Of a stretch of 64,000 bases of DNA, positions 53,919 through 62,777 are shown in pieces. This stretch comes from Flavobacteriaceae bacterium UBA3159 (lineage in GTDB: Bacteria; Bacteroidota; Bacteroidia; Flavobacteriales; Flavobacteriaceae). The stretch lies in assembly GCA_002364535.1 (NCBI GenBank), contig DEYL01000054.1, positions 1 to 64,000 of the forward strand, in the 5' to 3' direction. A program made the position numbers and the translations under genes. Within the stretch, counting starts at the first letter, position 1. Each line of letters starts with the position of its first letter. Below the pieces are notes generated by a model. It was not told the DNA's origin, did no database searches, and saw nothing but the letters and a program-made list of their open reading frames with translations.

Positions 53919-55541
53919 ATGATTAGGGCTTTTACTTTAATAATAATCCTAAGCGTCGTAATGAATTCATGCGAAGGACAACCCAAAACTACCGAAGCGG
54001 AATATGCTTCGGTAGTTTTTGTAAACGATACAGCAAACCAAAAAGTTGACGTACAACTTAATGGTACGCTATTTACCAGTTACCATTATCAAGCTTCACT
54101 TCCCAAACCCGTTCTTTTTCCTTTGGTTACCGCCAGTGGCAAAACACTCACAAGAGGTTTCCCTATTGACCCTCAACCGGGAGAACGTGTTGACCACCCC
54201 CATCATATGGGTCATTGGTTTAACTATGGAGACGTTAATGGATTGGACTTCTGGAACAACTCTAATGCCATTCCAAAAGAAAAATTAGAAGACTACGGTA
54301 AGATTGTACACAGCGAAATTGTTAAAATAAATCAAGAACAAGGCAGTCTTACTACTAAAAGTAGTTGGCAAAGTACTGCAGGTGAATCCATGCTGGATGA
54401 AACTACCGTTTTTGAATTCTCGCAAGAGGGCAATACCAGAATTATTGATAGGTACACCACACTTACCGCACTTCAAGACATTTCATTTAAAGACAATAAA
54501 GAAGGAGTTTTTGGCGTTCGTGTAACCCGTGCTATGGAATTACCCGCCAAAAAACCAGCAATTTTTGTCGATGCACAAGGCAATCCGACAGAAGTAAAGG
54601 TATTGGACAATACTGGTGTTAACGGGAACTACCTCAGCAGTGAAGGATTGGAAGGAAATGACGTTTGGGGAACCCGGGCCGAATGGGTAAAACTCTACAG
54701 CACAATAAAGGAAGAACCCGTTTCCATCACCATCATGGACAACCCCAATAATGTGGGCTATCCCACCTATTGGCATGCCAGAGACTACGGTCTTTTTTCG
54801 GCCAACCCCTTAGGTCAAGAAGTTTTTTCAAAAGGGAAAGAAGCTCTGAATTTTTCTTTACAAAATGGAGAGTCAGTAACGTTTCATTATAGAATGTTGG
54901 TACATAACGGATCAATTCTTGATCCAAAAGACATTAGTAAATTTTCGTTAGTTGATAATAAATATAAGACCTATTTCGACGGATCAGATCTTTCTCAATG
55001 GGTTATAAAAACTAGAAGAGGAGAGGCTGATGGTGTTATTGTAAAGGAAATTGATCTGAATGACAACATATGGTGGTCTGTTGAAGATAATCTTTTGAAA
55101 GTAAAAAATGGCCCAGATGAAATGGGCTCAACACTGTGGACCAAGAATTCGTTCGAAAACTTTAGAGTTCGTCTTAATTTTAAATTCATCGAAGGTAATA
55201 TAGACTCTGGAATTTTTATGAGAGGAAGTGACCATTTAAATCCTCAAATTCAAATAGGCGTATCAGGTTCATTAAAAAGAGATATGACTTGTTCTCCCTA
55301 CATTCCAAAAAAAGGGTATCCCAAAGAAGCTACTAAAGTTAAATCACTCCTCAAAATGAACGACTGGAATAACATGGTTGCTGAAGCTATAGGTGACCGC
55401 TACAGAGTATGGTTAAATGGGGAACAAGTGATGGATTACAGTATGGAAGATGCAAATCTTAGTGGCCCCGTTGGTATCCAGCTTCATAGCGGAAGAGAGA
55501 TGGAAATCTGGTATAAATCAATCGATATTGCCAGTTTCTAA
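53919..55541 (+). CDS. DUF6807 ('PmoA'-like) and DUF1080 fusion lipoprotein
   Basis: A 540-residue lipoprotein (signal ending VMNSC, Cys18). Residues about 25-335 match the DUF6807 family, often misnamed methane oxygenase PmoA: RVDHPHHMGHWFNYGDVNGLDFW is its conserved His-rich segment, and NVGYPTYWHARDYGLFSANPLG lies near the end. The PmoA label should not be taken as methane oxidation. From about residue 345 a DUF1080 domain follows (YKTYFDGSDLSQWVIK; FIEGNIDSGIFMRGSDH; WNNMVAEAIGDRYRVWLNG). The fusion is direct evidence that both domains act on one substrate. It is co-transcribed with the Tat oxidoreductase and followed by a terminator. Confidence 0.87.
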   Translation: MIRAFTLIIILSVVMNSCEGQPKTTEAEYASVVFVNDTANQKVDVQLNGTLFTSYHYQASLPKPVLFPLVTASGKTLTRGFPIDPQPGERVDHPHHMGHWFNYGDVNGLDFWNNSNAIPKEKLEDYGKIVHSEIVKINQEQGSLTTKSSWQSTAGESMLDETTVFEFSQEGNTRIIDRYTTLTALQDISFKDNKEGVFGVRVTRAMELPAKKPAIFVDAQGNPTEVKVLDNTGVNGNYLSSEGLEGNDVWGTRAEWVKLYSTIKEEPVSITIMDNPNNVGYPTYWHARDYGLFSANPLGQEVFSKGKEALNFSLQNGESVTFHYRMLVHNGSILDPKDISKFSLVDNKYKTYFDGSDLSQWVIKTRRGEADGVIVKEIDLNDNIWWSVEDNLLKVKNGPDEMGSTLWTKNSFENFRVRLNFKFIEGNIDSGIFMRGSDHLNPQIQIGVSGSLKRDMTCSPYIPKKGYPKEATKVKSLLKMNDWNNMVAEAIGDRYRVWLNGEQVMDYSMEDANLSGPVGIQLHSGREMEIWYKSIDIASF

Positions 55542-55558
55542 AGTTATCTTATATAAAT

Positions 55559-55600
55559 AAAACCGCTATCGAGTTTAACAATTTCGTTGGCGGTTTATTT
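55559..55600 (+). terminator. Terminator after the DUF6807-DUF1080 gene
   Basis: AAACCGC (55560-55566) pairs with GCGGTTT (55590-55596); CGA and TCG inside the loop extend the stem, and ATTTTATAT follows. It starts 18 bases after the stop and would end the two-gene oxidoreductase operon. Confidence 0.65.
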
Positions 55601-55629
55601 TATATACTACTTAAACAAACACTTATATT

Positions 55630-56952
55630 ATGTTAAATAAAAAAATTTTCGTTGGTATTTTTCTTTTCTCAGTTTTACTGAGTAACTCACAGACTACAAA
55701 AACAGAAATCAATGAAATAGTTAAAGAGTGGGCGTCACCAACAAAATTTCCAGACCATGTTGTTTTAAGTGCAACTGAAGATCCCTCAAGATCAGTTGGA
55801 GTTAATTGGAGGACTGAAGCCAGTAATGAAATAGGTTATGTTGAGCTTGCAGTTGCTGGACCTGGACCCTACTTTAAAAAAAATAGCAAAAAATATAAAG
55901 CAGAAAGAACTGTAGTAGATTCTGAGCAAGCATACAAAGATGGATTCAAAGCTTCATATTTTGAAGTTCAAATCGATCAATTAGCACCTAATACTCTTTA
56001 TGCTTACAGAGTTGGTAATTATCATTTTAAAAGTGAATGGCATCATTTTAAAACTGCTAATAACCAGCCGACTCCAATTTCTTTTTTATATGTAGGAGAT
56101 GCTCAAAATTATATTTTAGAATTATGGTCCAGAGTAATTAGGAATGCATACAAAACAGCTCCTAATGCTGATTTTTTTATCCATGCAGGTGATTTAGTTG
56201 ATGATGGTCATGAGGAGATTGATTGGAATGAATGGTTTGCGGCTGGAAGCTTTATTCATAGCGAAATACCAGCTATTGCAGTCCCAGGAAATCATGAGTA
56301 TCGCTATCTTGATGGAAGTTTATTTTCACAGAATGAAGTACTTTCTGTTCAATGGAATGCTCAATTCGGTTTTCCTAAAAATGGTCCAAAAGGATTGGAA
56401 AAAACCTGTTATTATGTAGATTATCCAGATTTAAAAATAATAGCTCTTAATAGTAATATTGATATAAAACGTCAAGCTAAATGGCTGAAGGATGTTTTAA
56501 AGAGTAATGATAAAAAATGGGTAGTAGTTACTTATCATCATCCTGTATTTTCTGCATCTACAGGTAGAGATAACTCAGAACTAAGATTACTGTGGCAGCC
56601 TATTTTTGAGGAATATAATGTTGATCTGGCCCTTCAAGGCCATGACCATACCTATGCTAGGGGTGCTATTTATGAGAAACCCATCGTCGTTAAAAATGAT
56701 GTTAAGAATCAAAACATTATAGGACCAGTATATGTAGTATCTGTTAGTGGAGGTAAAATGTACTCTGTCAATAAAACAGGTTGGGATGAATTTGGAGCAA
56801 CTCAAGGTAAAACTGGAGAACGCATCCAATTATTCCAACACATTTCTATTGACGGAGACCGATTGATATATCGATCTTTTACTGCTACAGGGGAATTATT
56901 TGACCGTTTTGGAATATTAAAGCAAAATGGAAAAAACAAATACTTTGATTAA
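55630..56952 (+). CDS. Purple acid phosphatase-like metallophosphoesterase
   Basis: A 440-residue protein with signal (ending LLSNSQ, about residue 21). An N-terminal fibronectin-like domain (HVVLSATEDPSRSVGVNWRTE) precedes the metallophosphoesterase core. Metal motifs in order: YVGDAQNY, IHAGDLVDDG, AVPGNHEYR, VTYHHPVFS and LQGHDHTYARG. These are the canonical purple acid phosphatase elements. It lies after a terminator, before the SASA esterase. With the PhoD-like gene this is the second secreted phosphatase in the PUL. The role may be phosphate release or scavenging tied to algal biomass use. Confidence 0.92.
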   Translation: MLNKKIFVGIFLFSVLLSNSQTTKTEINEIVKEWASPTKFPDHVVLSATEDPSRSVGVNWRTEASNEIGYVELAVAGPGPYFKKNSKKYKAERTVVDSEQAYKDGFKASYFEVQIDQLAPNTLYAYRVGNYHFKSEWHHFKTANNQPTPISFLYVGDAQNYILELWSRVIRNAYKTAPNADFFIHAGDLVDDGHEEIDWNEWFAAGSFIHSEIPAIAVPGNHEYRYLDGSLFSQNEVLSVQWNAQFGFPKNGPKGLEKTCYYVDYPDLKIIALNSNIDIKRQAKWLKDVLKSNDKKWVVVTYHHPVFSASTGRDNSELRLLWQPIFEEYNVDLALQGHDHTYARGAIYEKPIVVKNDVKNQNIIGPVYVVSVSGGKMYSVNKTGWDEFGATQGKTGERIQLFQHISIDGDRLIYRSFTATGELFDRFGILKQNGKNKYFD

Positions 56953-56997
56953 GAAGTAACAAAAATCCTACAGAATCATAAAAGCATTATTTCTAAA

Positions 56998-57786
56998 ATG
57001 AAAATAAAATTAAAAAACGTTGGAAAGTGCTTTTTGAATTATACAATTTTAATTTTGGGTTTTCAGATTAATGCCCAATCAATAAAAGAACAGCCTAAAG
57101 AAATTATTTTACTAATAGGTCAATCAAATATGGCAGGGCGAGCCGAAATGATTAAGCAAGACTACCAAGTCGTTAAAAATGCTTTTCTGTTCGACAGTCT
57201 TAATCGATGGGTTCCACTAAAAAGTCCCCTAAACATTCACTCTTCGATTAGAAAAGAGGCCAGTATACAAAGATTCAATTTGGGGCATTCTTTCGCCAAG
57301 GAAGTAATTGCTGATGGCAACATCAACCCCCTGGGATTGGTGGTCAATGCCAAAGGGGGTACCAAAATCGATCAATGGATTCCCGGAACCCATTTCTTTA
57401 AGGAAGCCCTTAGAAGAGGCAAATCTGCAATTGGTGATCAGGGAAAGATCATTGCTACCTTTTGGCTTCAGGGAGAAGGCAATCTAGGGGATAAAGATCC
57501 AAAATTTGCCATCTACTTCAAAAAACTCAAATCTATAATTTACACTTTGAGAAAGGAGTTTAATAATGAAAAAATGATATTCATTGCCTCTGAACTAAAT
57601 AAAAACCGGCCTGAAAATGAAGATTTTAAAAAAATGCTAGACAGACTCAATACCGAAATCCCCCATGGAGCATCGGTAAAGTCTGCCGGAACCTCAACAT
57701 ATGACGGTACGCATTACGACCATAAAAGTCTTGAGGTTTTGGGTAAAAGGTTTGCCATTAAGTTTAAAGAATTGTATAAAAAATAA
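56998..57786 (+). CDS. SASA-type carbohydrate esterase (sialate O-acetylesterase-like)
   Basis: A 262-residue secreted esterase (signal ending FQINAQ, about residue 27). The SGNH-like motif LLIGQSNMAGRAE places the nucleophile at Ser43. A Gly block (NAKGGTKIDQWIPG), FWLQGEGNLGD and the C-terminal DGTHYDHKSLEVLG with the catalytic Asp-His pair complete the active site. This is the CE6/DUF303 carbohydrate acetylesterase group. It would remove acyl groups from oligosaccharides before glycosidase attack. It is 12 bases upstream of the second GH78, probably in one transcript. Confidence 0.9.
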   Translation: MKIKLKNVGKCFLNYTILILGFQINAQSIKEQPKEIILLIGQSNMAGRAEMIKQDYQVVKNAFLFDSLNRWVPLKSPLNIHSSIRKEASIQRFNLGHSFAKEVIADGNINPLGLVVNAKGGTKIDQWIPGTHFFKEALRRGKSAIGDQGKIIATFWLQGEGNLGDKDPKFAIYFKKLKSIIYTLRKEFNNEKMIFIASELNKNRPENEDFKKMLDRLNTEIPHGASVKSAGTSTYDGTHYDHKSLEVLGKRFAIKFKELYKK

Positions 57787-57798
57787 AAATTAAATACA

Positions 57799-60111
57799 TT
57801 GAAATTCAAAACATTCTACTACCTATTAATTTCATTCATTGCAATGCTCTTTCTGGGCTGTGGAGAAGAAAATATTCTACCCAAAGGTTTGAGAACCGAT
57901 TTGATGCGTAATTCAGATTATGTAGGACTTAATGGAAAAAAACAATCCCTTATACTCCAAAACGATGTATTGACCAAGGGGCGGTACGAAATTGCAAAAG
58001 TTCAATCTGAAAACCCACTCTTTAATTGGATTCTGGACGATAGATCTCAAAACACCATCGCATATCAGATCTTGTTAAGCAGCAATCGAGCTGGATTAAA
58101 ACAAAACAAAGGCGATCACTGGGACAGTGGCAAAATATACAGCCACCAATCCTCAACCATATACAAAGGCAATCCACTTCAAAAAAACAAGGTCTATTAC
58201 TGGAAAGTCCGGTATTGGGAAAATGAGGATCAAAGTTCTGGCTATTCAGAACCTCAAGCATTTGTGATCGACCCCAATGCATCGCCTGAAAAATTTTCAC
58301 AAGAACCACTGGTCGCTTCAGACGAATTTCCGGAGCTCACCAAAAAAATAGATGGAAGCTATTTTCTTGATTTTAGAAAAGCTGCTTTTGCTAAACTTAA
58401 AATCGAATTGAATTCATCAAAGGAAGATTCAATTCTGGTAAGTGTAGGTGAGATGAAACAAAAAAACGTTTTATCGATTGATGCTCAAGCAGGAAGGAAC
58501 ATCAGATACCATCAAACCCACTTAAAATTAAAACCGGGAACACACTGGTATGAAATCCCTTGGCCGGTAAACAAGAAAAGGGCCAGTAACCGTTTTATGA
58601 TAAAAATGCCGGACTATATCGGAGAGGTTTACCCTTTCCGATTTGTCGAGGTTAAAGGTTATGGCGGCGATTTAAAAGCCCCTCAAGCTATCAGGACGGT
58701 GATCAATTATACTTTTGAGGAATCTGCCTCATCTTTTATTTCAAGTGACAAAGTTTTAAACCAAGTTTGGGATTTTTGTAAATATTCTATGAAAGCTACC
58801 AGTTTCTGTGGCTATTATGTAGATGGAGACAGAGAGCGAATCCCTTATGAAGCCGATGCTTTTATCAATCAACTTTCTCACTATGCTGTAGACGCTGAGT
58901 ATGGCATTGCCAGGGGCAGTATGAAGCACTTGTTATTCAATCCTACATGGCCCACCGAATGGACCCTTTATAATATTCTGATGGCCTGGTATGATTATCT
59001 CTATACCGGAGACAATCGCTTCATTGAAAAATATTATGAGGAATTAAAAATCAAAACACTGATGGACTTGTCGGATGAGACAGGTCTTATAAGCACTTTG
59101 ACAGGTAAACAAACGGAAGCCTTTTTTGAAAAATTACACAAAAATCATTGGGGAAAAAACAACAACCTAAGAGACATTGTCGACTGGCCTCAGGCGCAGC
59201 CTCCCGGTGGTTATGAGAATCTAAAGCATTTTACAGGAACAGAAAAAGAACATCCGGGAGAAAACGATGGTTATGTTTATCAAACCTACAATGCAGTGGT
59301 CAATGCCTTGTATTATGGGGCTTTGAAAATAATGGAAGAAATTGCCCTTGATCTAGATCAAAAGGAGGATCTAAGCTTATTTCAAACACGCAGTGAAAAA
59401 TTCAAAAAAGCATATCTGGAAACCTTTCAGGATAAAAACAATGGTTTGATCAATGATGGGGAAGATACAGACCACAAATCTCAACACGCCAATATGTTTG
59501 CACTGACTTTTGGACTGATCCCGCAAAAGGACATAGAAAATGTAGTGACTTATGTAGCGCAAAAAAACATGTCCTGTAGCGTCTATGGATCACAAATTTT
59601 ACTGGAGGGGCTTTTTGATTATGGCGGTGCGGATCATGCCATAGGCCTTATGGCCGCAAAAACAGAAAGAAGCTGGTACAACATGATCCGATATGGATCA
59701 ACCATCACCATGGAGGCATGGGACAAAAGGTATAAACCCAATTTGGATTTGAACCACGCCTGGGGCGGTGCACCTGCCAATATTATTGTCAGAAAGATGA
59801 TGGGAGTAGCCCCCCTGACCACTGGAGCGCAAAAAATTAAAATACACCCCAAAATAGGCACCCTTGAATTCGCAATCCTAAAAACCAGTTTTATCACAGG
59901 AACAGTCGAGCTTGAGTGTCGTCAAACCGACAACACTTTTGCGATGAATGTCAACCTACCGGGAGGGGTTACAGGAGACCTGATGATTCCTGCTTTGAAA
60001 GGTGATAAAAAGCTGTATATCAACGGCCAAACTACGCAAAAAAAGGCTGAGAAAGGATATTTTCATCTAAAAGATTTTCCTGCCGGAAAAACATCTTTTG
60101 CGGTTAAATAA
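57799..60111 (+). CDS. Glycoside hydrolase family 78 alpha-L-rhamnosidase, lipoprotein, TTG start
   Basis: A 770-residue lipoprotein (lipobox AMLFLGC, Cys21). The start is TTG at 57799; it directly precedes a good signal (KFKTFYYLLISF), and no ATG offers one. The N-terminal Fn3-like and beta-sandwich domains (YYWKVRYW; FRFVEVKGYGG) lead to the catalytic motif YVDGDRERIPYEADAFINQ (about 341-357), a clear GH78 hallmark. C-terminal features are the HAWGGAPANIIVRKMMGVAP and KIHPKIGTL segments. It is well separated in sequence from the GH78 at 713-3163, so the two probably cleave different rhamnose linkages. It is the last PUL gene on this side. Confidence 0.94.
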   Translation: MKFKTFYYLLISFIAMLFLGCGEENILPKGLRTDLMRNSDYVGLNGKKQSLILQNDVLTKGRYEIAKVQSENPLFNWILDDRSQNTIAYQILLSSNRAGLKQNKGDHWDSGKIYSHQSSTIYKGNPLQKNKVYYWKVRYWENEDQSSGYSEPQAFVIDPNASPEKFSQEPLVASDEFPELTKKIDGSYFLDFRKAAFAKLKIELNSSKEDSILVSVGEMKQKNVLSIDAQAGRNIRYHQTHLKLKPGTHWYEIPWPVNKKRASNRFMIKMPDYIGEVYPFRFVEVKGYGGDLKAPQAIRTVINYTFEESASSFISSDKVLNQVWDFCKYSMKATSFCGYYVDGDRERIPYEADAFINQLSHYAVDAEYGIARGSMKHLLFNPTWPTEWTLYNILMAWYDYLYTGDNRFIEKYYEELKIKTLMDLSDETGLISTLTGKQTEAFFEKLHKNHWGKNNNLRDIVDWPQAQPPGGYENLKHFTGTEKEHPGENDGYVYQTYNAVVNALYYGALKIMEEIALDLDQKEDLSLFQTRSEKFKKAYLETFQDKNNGLINDGEDTDHKSQHANMFALTFGLIPQKDIENVVTYVAQKNMSCSVYGSQILLEGLFDYGGADHAIGLMAAKTERSWYNMIRYGSTITMEAWDKRYKPNLDLNHAWGGAPANIIVRKMMGVAPLTTGAQKIKIHPKIGTLEFAILKTSFITGTVELECRQTDNTFAMNVNLPGGVTGDLMIPALKGDKKLYINGQTTQKKAEKGYFHLKDFPAGKTSFAVK

Positions 60112-60199
60112 TCAAAATAAATAATATATTTTCAAAATTTATGAAAACTTACTAACTTTGAAAAAAATCATGGTAACATAAGAATTTAATAACTGTGTT

Positions 60200-60361
60200 A
60201 TGGTGGTCAATGCATGTTACGCCAAACTTTACCAAGCATTGGATGATAATATTCTTAGACCAGACGATGGTGTGGAAGTTCAAATTTCCAGATGCCCCGA
60301 ATGTGAAGGAATAATAAAGTCACCCTCTTATTTTGGTATTGAAATGGTTTGTAATAATTAA
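60200..60361 (+). CDS. Small 53-residue protein with CPEC motif, unknown function
   Basis: ATG at 60200 to TAA at 60359-60361 encodes 53 residues beginning MVVNACYAKLYQALDD. It contains SRCPECEG near residues 34-41 plus Cys6 and a late Cys51. The CPEC pair suggests a small metal-binding knuckle, but I do not recognise a family. The frame is closed upstream at 60179. It lies 89 bases after GH78 and 25 bases before the DUF2911 gene. Coding content looks real (balanced codon use, no low-complexity), but at this length chance cannot be excluded. Confidence 0.5.
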   Translation: MVVNACYAKLYQALDDNILRPDDGVEVQISRCPECEGIIKSPSYFGIEMVCNN

Positions 60362-60385
60362 TCTTTTAACTTAATAAATTACCCA

Positions 60386-60916
60386 ATGAAAAAACTACTC
60401 ATTATCATCCTCGTAGCATCAGCTACATTGACACAAGCACAAGGCTTTAAAGGTTTAGACAAAAGCCCTATGGATCGTGTTTTTTATCCTGTTTCCAACA
60501 GGGTTACTGATAAGGCCGTTGTCATCACTTACAGCCGTCCTCAATTGAGAGGGAGGAATCTAGAAGATGTGGTTCAAACCTATAAAATTTGGAGAACTGG
60601 AGCAAATGAAGCCACAGAGTTCAGACTTTATAAGTCAATCAAACTGGGAGGTAAAGTTATTAAAGCAGGGACTTATACAATGTATACCTACCCTAAAGAC
60701 AATTCCTCCGAGATCATCATTAATTCAGCCACAAATGTCTGGGGGGCTTACAGCTACGACCAATCAAAAGACATTGCAAGAATCGAAGTACCCGTGACAG
60801 AATCAACCGAATATCTCGAAGCTTTCTCATTCGTATTTAGTGGTGAAGGAAACAACGTAGTGCTTCACGGTGGTTGGGGAAATGCAAGGGTAGAAATTCC
60901 AATTACAATTCTCTAA
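60386..60916 (+). CDS. DUF2911 family secreted protein
   Basis: A 176-residue protein with signal peptide (cleaved near TLTQAQ, about 19). The DUF2911 pattern is clear: SPMDRVFYP, VVITYSRPQLRGR near the start, IWRTGANEATEFRLYKSIKLGG, and AGTYTMYTYP. Members are common in Bacteroidota, with no established function; a beta-sandwich fold is predicted. It is not sulfatase- or glycan-related, so it probably marks the change from PUL to core genome. A strong terminator follows. Confidence 0.92.
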   Translation: MKKLLIIILVASATLTQAQGFKGLDKSPMDRVFYPVSNRVTDKAVVITYSRPQLRGRNLEDVVQTYKIWRTGANEATEFRLYKSIKLGGKVIKAGTYTMYTYPKDNSSEIIINSATNVWGAYSYDQSKDIARIEVPVTESTEYLEAFSFVFSGEGNNVVLHGGWGNARVEIPITIL

Positions 60917-60936
60917 GCCTAACAAAAGCTTTTATT

Positions 60937-60962
60937 AAAACCCCTTTTAGGGGTTTTTTTAT
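60937..60962 (+). terminator. Intrinsic terminator after DUF2911
   Basis: AAAACCCC (60937-60944), a 5-base loop TTTTA, then GGGGTTTTTTT (60950-60960). It is a compact stem with U-tract 21 bases after the stop. Confidence 0.9.
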
Positions 60963-61026
60963 TCTATTAAACTTGTTATGGTCTAATAGTATTTTTAAGT
61001 AATTTAGTCAATTATTATCAAAACTT

Positions 61027-62274
61027 ATGAAACAACTGCTGCTGGATTTTTACCAACGTTTGGGAATCAATCGAAGCATGGCCGAGGGTTTAGAGGCCAT
61101 TACATTTGGCCTGATTGTTGTTTTGATGGCTTCTATTTTTTGGTTTTTCAGTAAACGTATTTTAAGGCTGATCTTTCTAAAAATCTCAAAAAGGACAAAA
61201 TCGAAGTTTGACGATTTTTTAATCAAAAACAAAATCCCGGAAACCCTCTCCTTCTTCCCCCCGCTTTTTATTCTTATTGGATTTCTTCCCCAATCTTTGA
61301 TCTCCTTCCCTCTACTTGAACCGAATGTAGCATCACTATTAGAAATATTGGGGACAATTGTTACCATCATTCTGGTAAGGCGGTTGTTAAACTCATTTAA
61401 AGATTTTTTCAAAACACTCAAAAATTTCAAAGATAAACCCATTGACAGCTACATTCAAGTGATAATGATTTTTGTATGGTTTATTGGAATCATGTTTGTT
61501 TTCTCCATTTTGTCGGGAAAAGACATCGGTACCTTTCTGGCTACTTTGGGAGCCCTTTCCGCTGTTATCCTATTGATTTTTAAAGACTCTATCCTCGGTT
61601 TTGTTGCCAGTATTCAAGTAACAATCAATGATACAGTAAGAATTGGAGATTGGATCACCATGAATAGCTACAATGCCGATGGGGATGTGATAGAAATCAA
61701 CCTATCTACAGTAAAAGTTCAGAACTTTGACAATACTATCACCTCTATTCCTACTTATAAACTAGTTTCAGATTCGTTTGTCAATTGGAGGGGCATGAGC
61801 GAATCTGGTGGAAGAAGAATTAAAAGGGCATTATTGATCCGAGTATCGAGCATATTTTTTTTAGACGAACAGCACTTACAAAAGCTTTTAAAAATTGAGC
61901 GGATTGCTCCTTTTATTACACAAAGGAAAAAGGAAATCGAGGCTGAAAACAATACCCATCAGGCGGATAAATCTCTTTTACTCAATGGAAGAAACATGAC
62001 CAACATAGGGCTTTTCCGAAGATATGCTTCGGCTTACCTAGAAAACCACCCAAAAATCAACAGTGATTTAACGGTAATGGTAAGGCAATTGGCACCAACC
62101 CCCGAGGGAGTTCCCCTTGAGGTGTATGCCTTTGTCAAAGACAAAGTATGGGGCAACTATGAAAGTATTATGTCCGATATATTCGATCATTTATTGGCTG
62201 CGATACCCTTCTTTGAATTGGAGTGTTTTGAGTATACTTCCAACCCTAATTTCCCTTCAAAACAAAAGGAATAA
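61027..62274 (+). CDS. MscS-family mechanosensitive channel, YbdG-like
   Basis: A 415-residue inner-membrane protein. Several hydrophobic helices come first (about 24-47, 75-95, 100-118, 140-160). The MscS pore helix and beta-domain follow: TFLATLGALSAVILLIFKDSILGFVAS, then VRIGDWITM and STVKVQNFDNTITSIPTYKL. The SGGRRIKRALLI segment and overall length match the YbdG/MscM subgroup rather than the shorter MscS. Such channels open under membrane tension and protect against osmotic downshock. It is a core gene unrelated to the PUL. Confidence 0.93.
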   Translation: MKQLLLDFYQRLGINRSMAEGLEAITFGLIVVLMASIFWFFSKRILRLIFLKISKRTKSKFDDFLIKNKIPETLSFFPPLFILIGFLPQSLISFPLLEPNVASLLEILGTIVTIILVRRLLNSFKDFFKTLKNFKDKPIDSYIQVIMIFVWFIGIMFVFSILSGKDIGTFLATLGALSAVILLIFKDSILGFVASIQVTINDTVRIGDWITMNSYNADGDVIEINLSTVKVQNFDNTITSIPTYKLVSDSFVNWRGMSESGGRRIKRALLIRVSSIFFLDEQHLQKLLKIERIAPFITQRKKEIEAENNTHQADKSLLLNGRNMTNIGLFRRYASAYLENHPKINSDLTVMVRQLAPTPEGVPLEVYAFVKDKVWGNYESIMSDIFDHLLAAIPFFELECFEYTSNPNFPSKQKE

Positions 62275-62354
62275 AATTAATTTTTTATTTACGGTTATCT
62301 TTGAGATTCTCATTACTTTTAAATTCTATAATTTTAAAAAAAAATTGATTTTAT

Positions 62355-62777
62355 ATGGATTTTTCCCAGCTTTACAATCCAGGATTTAAAAACAGAAATA
62401 GAGCCCATTTTGCTGCCATTGTCAATTTGGCCCTGGCAGACGATCACATCTCTGACGAAGAAAAAAAATTTATTGATAGACTGGCCATCTATCTTGAAAT
62501 TGATCCGGACATGGTCAAAAAAGTTATGGAATCTCCCGAGTTGTATAAAGCCGACCCTCCTGCCGACAAAAACTCCCGCCTAGAGAGACTATACGACTTG
62601 AGTAAAATGATTTTTGCTGATAACATTGCCGATGACAATGAAAAAAAATTATTAAAGAAAATGGTAATTGGTTTAGGCTTTGAGGCAGAAAAGACCAATC
62701 AGGTTGTTGAAACTGCCCTTAGTATGGTGGCAAAGGGAATTGACCAAGATGATTTTGTAGAGGCCTTTAAGGTTTAA
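62355..62777 (+). CDS. TerB-like helical protein
   Basis: A 140-residue cytoplasmic protein. It has the TerB-type all-helical pattern with repeated acidic segments: IVNLALADDHISDEEKKFIDRLA near residue 20, and MIFADNIADDNEKKLLKKMVIGLGF near residue 83. These acidic loops resemble the metal-associated sites of the TerB/tellurite resistance fold. The fold is widespread and does not itself imply tellurite resistance. Its stop overlaps the convergent DUF6174 gene by four bases. Confidence 0.8.
   Translation: MDFSQLYNPGFKNRNRAHFAAIVNLALADDHISDEEKKFIDRLAIYLEIDPDMVKKVMESPELYKADPPADKNSRLERLYDLSKMIFADNIADDNEKKLLKKMVIGLGFEAEKTNQVVETALSMVAKGIDQDDFVEAFKV

Noticed and set aside
53919..55541. Reading the 'PmoA' label as methane monooxygenase
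   Set aside because: DUF6807 proteins are soluble secreted PUL proteins. This one has no membrane helices beyond its signal and is fused to DUF1080.
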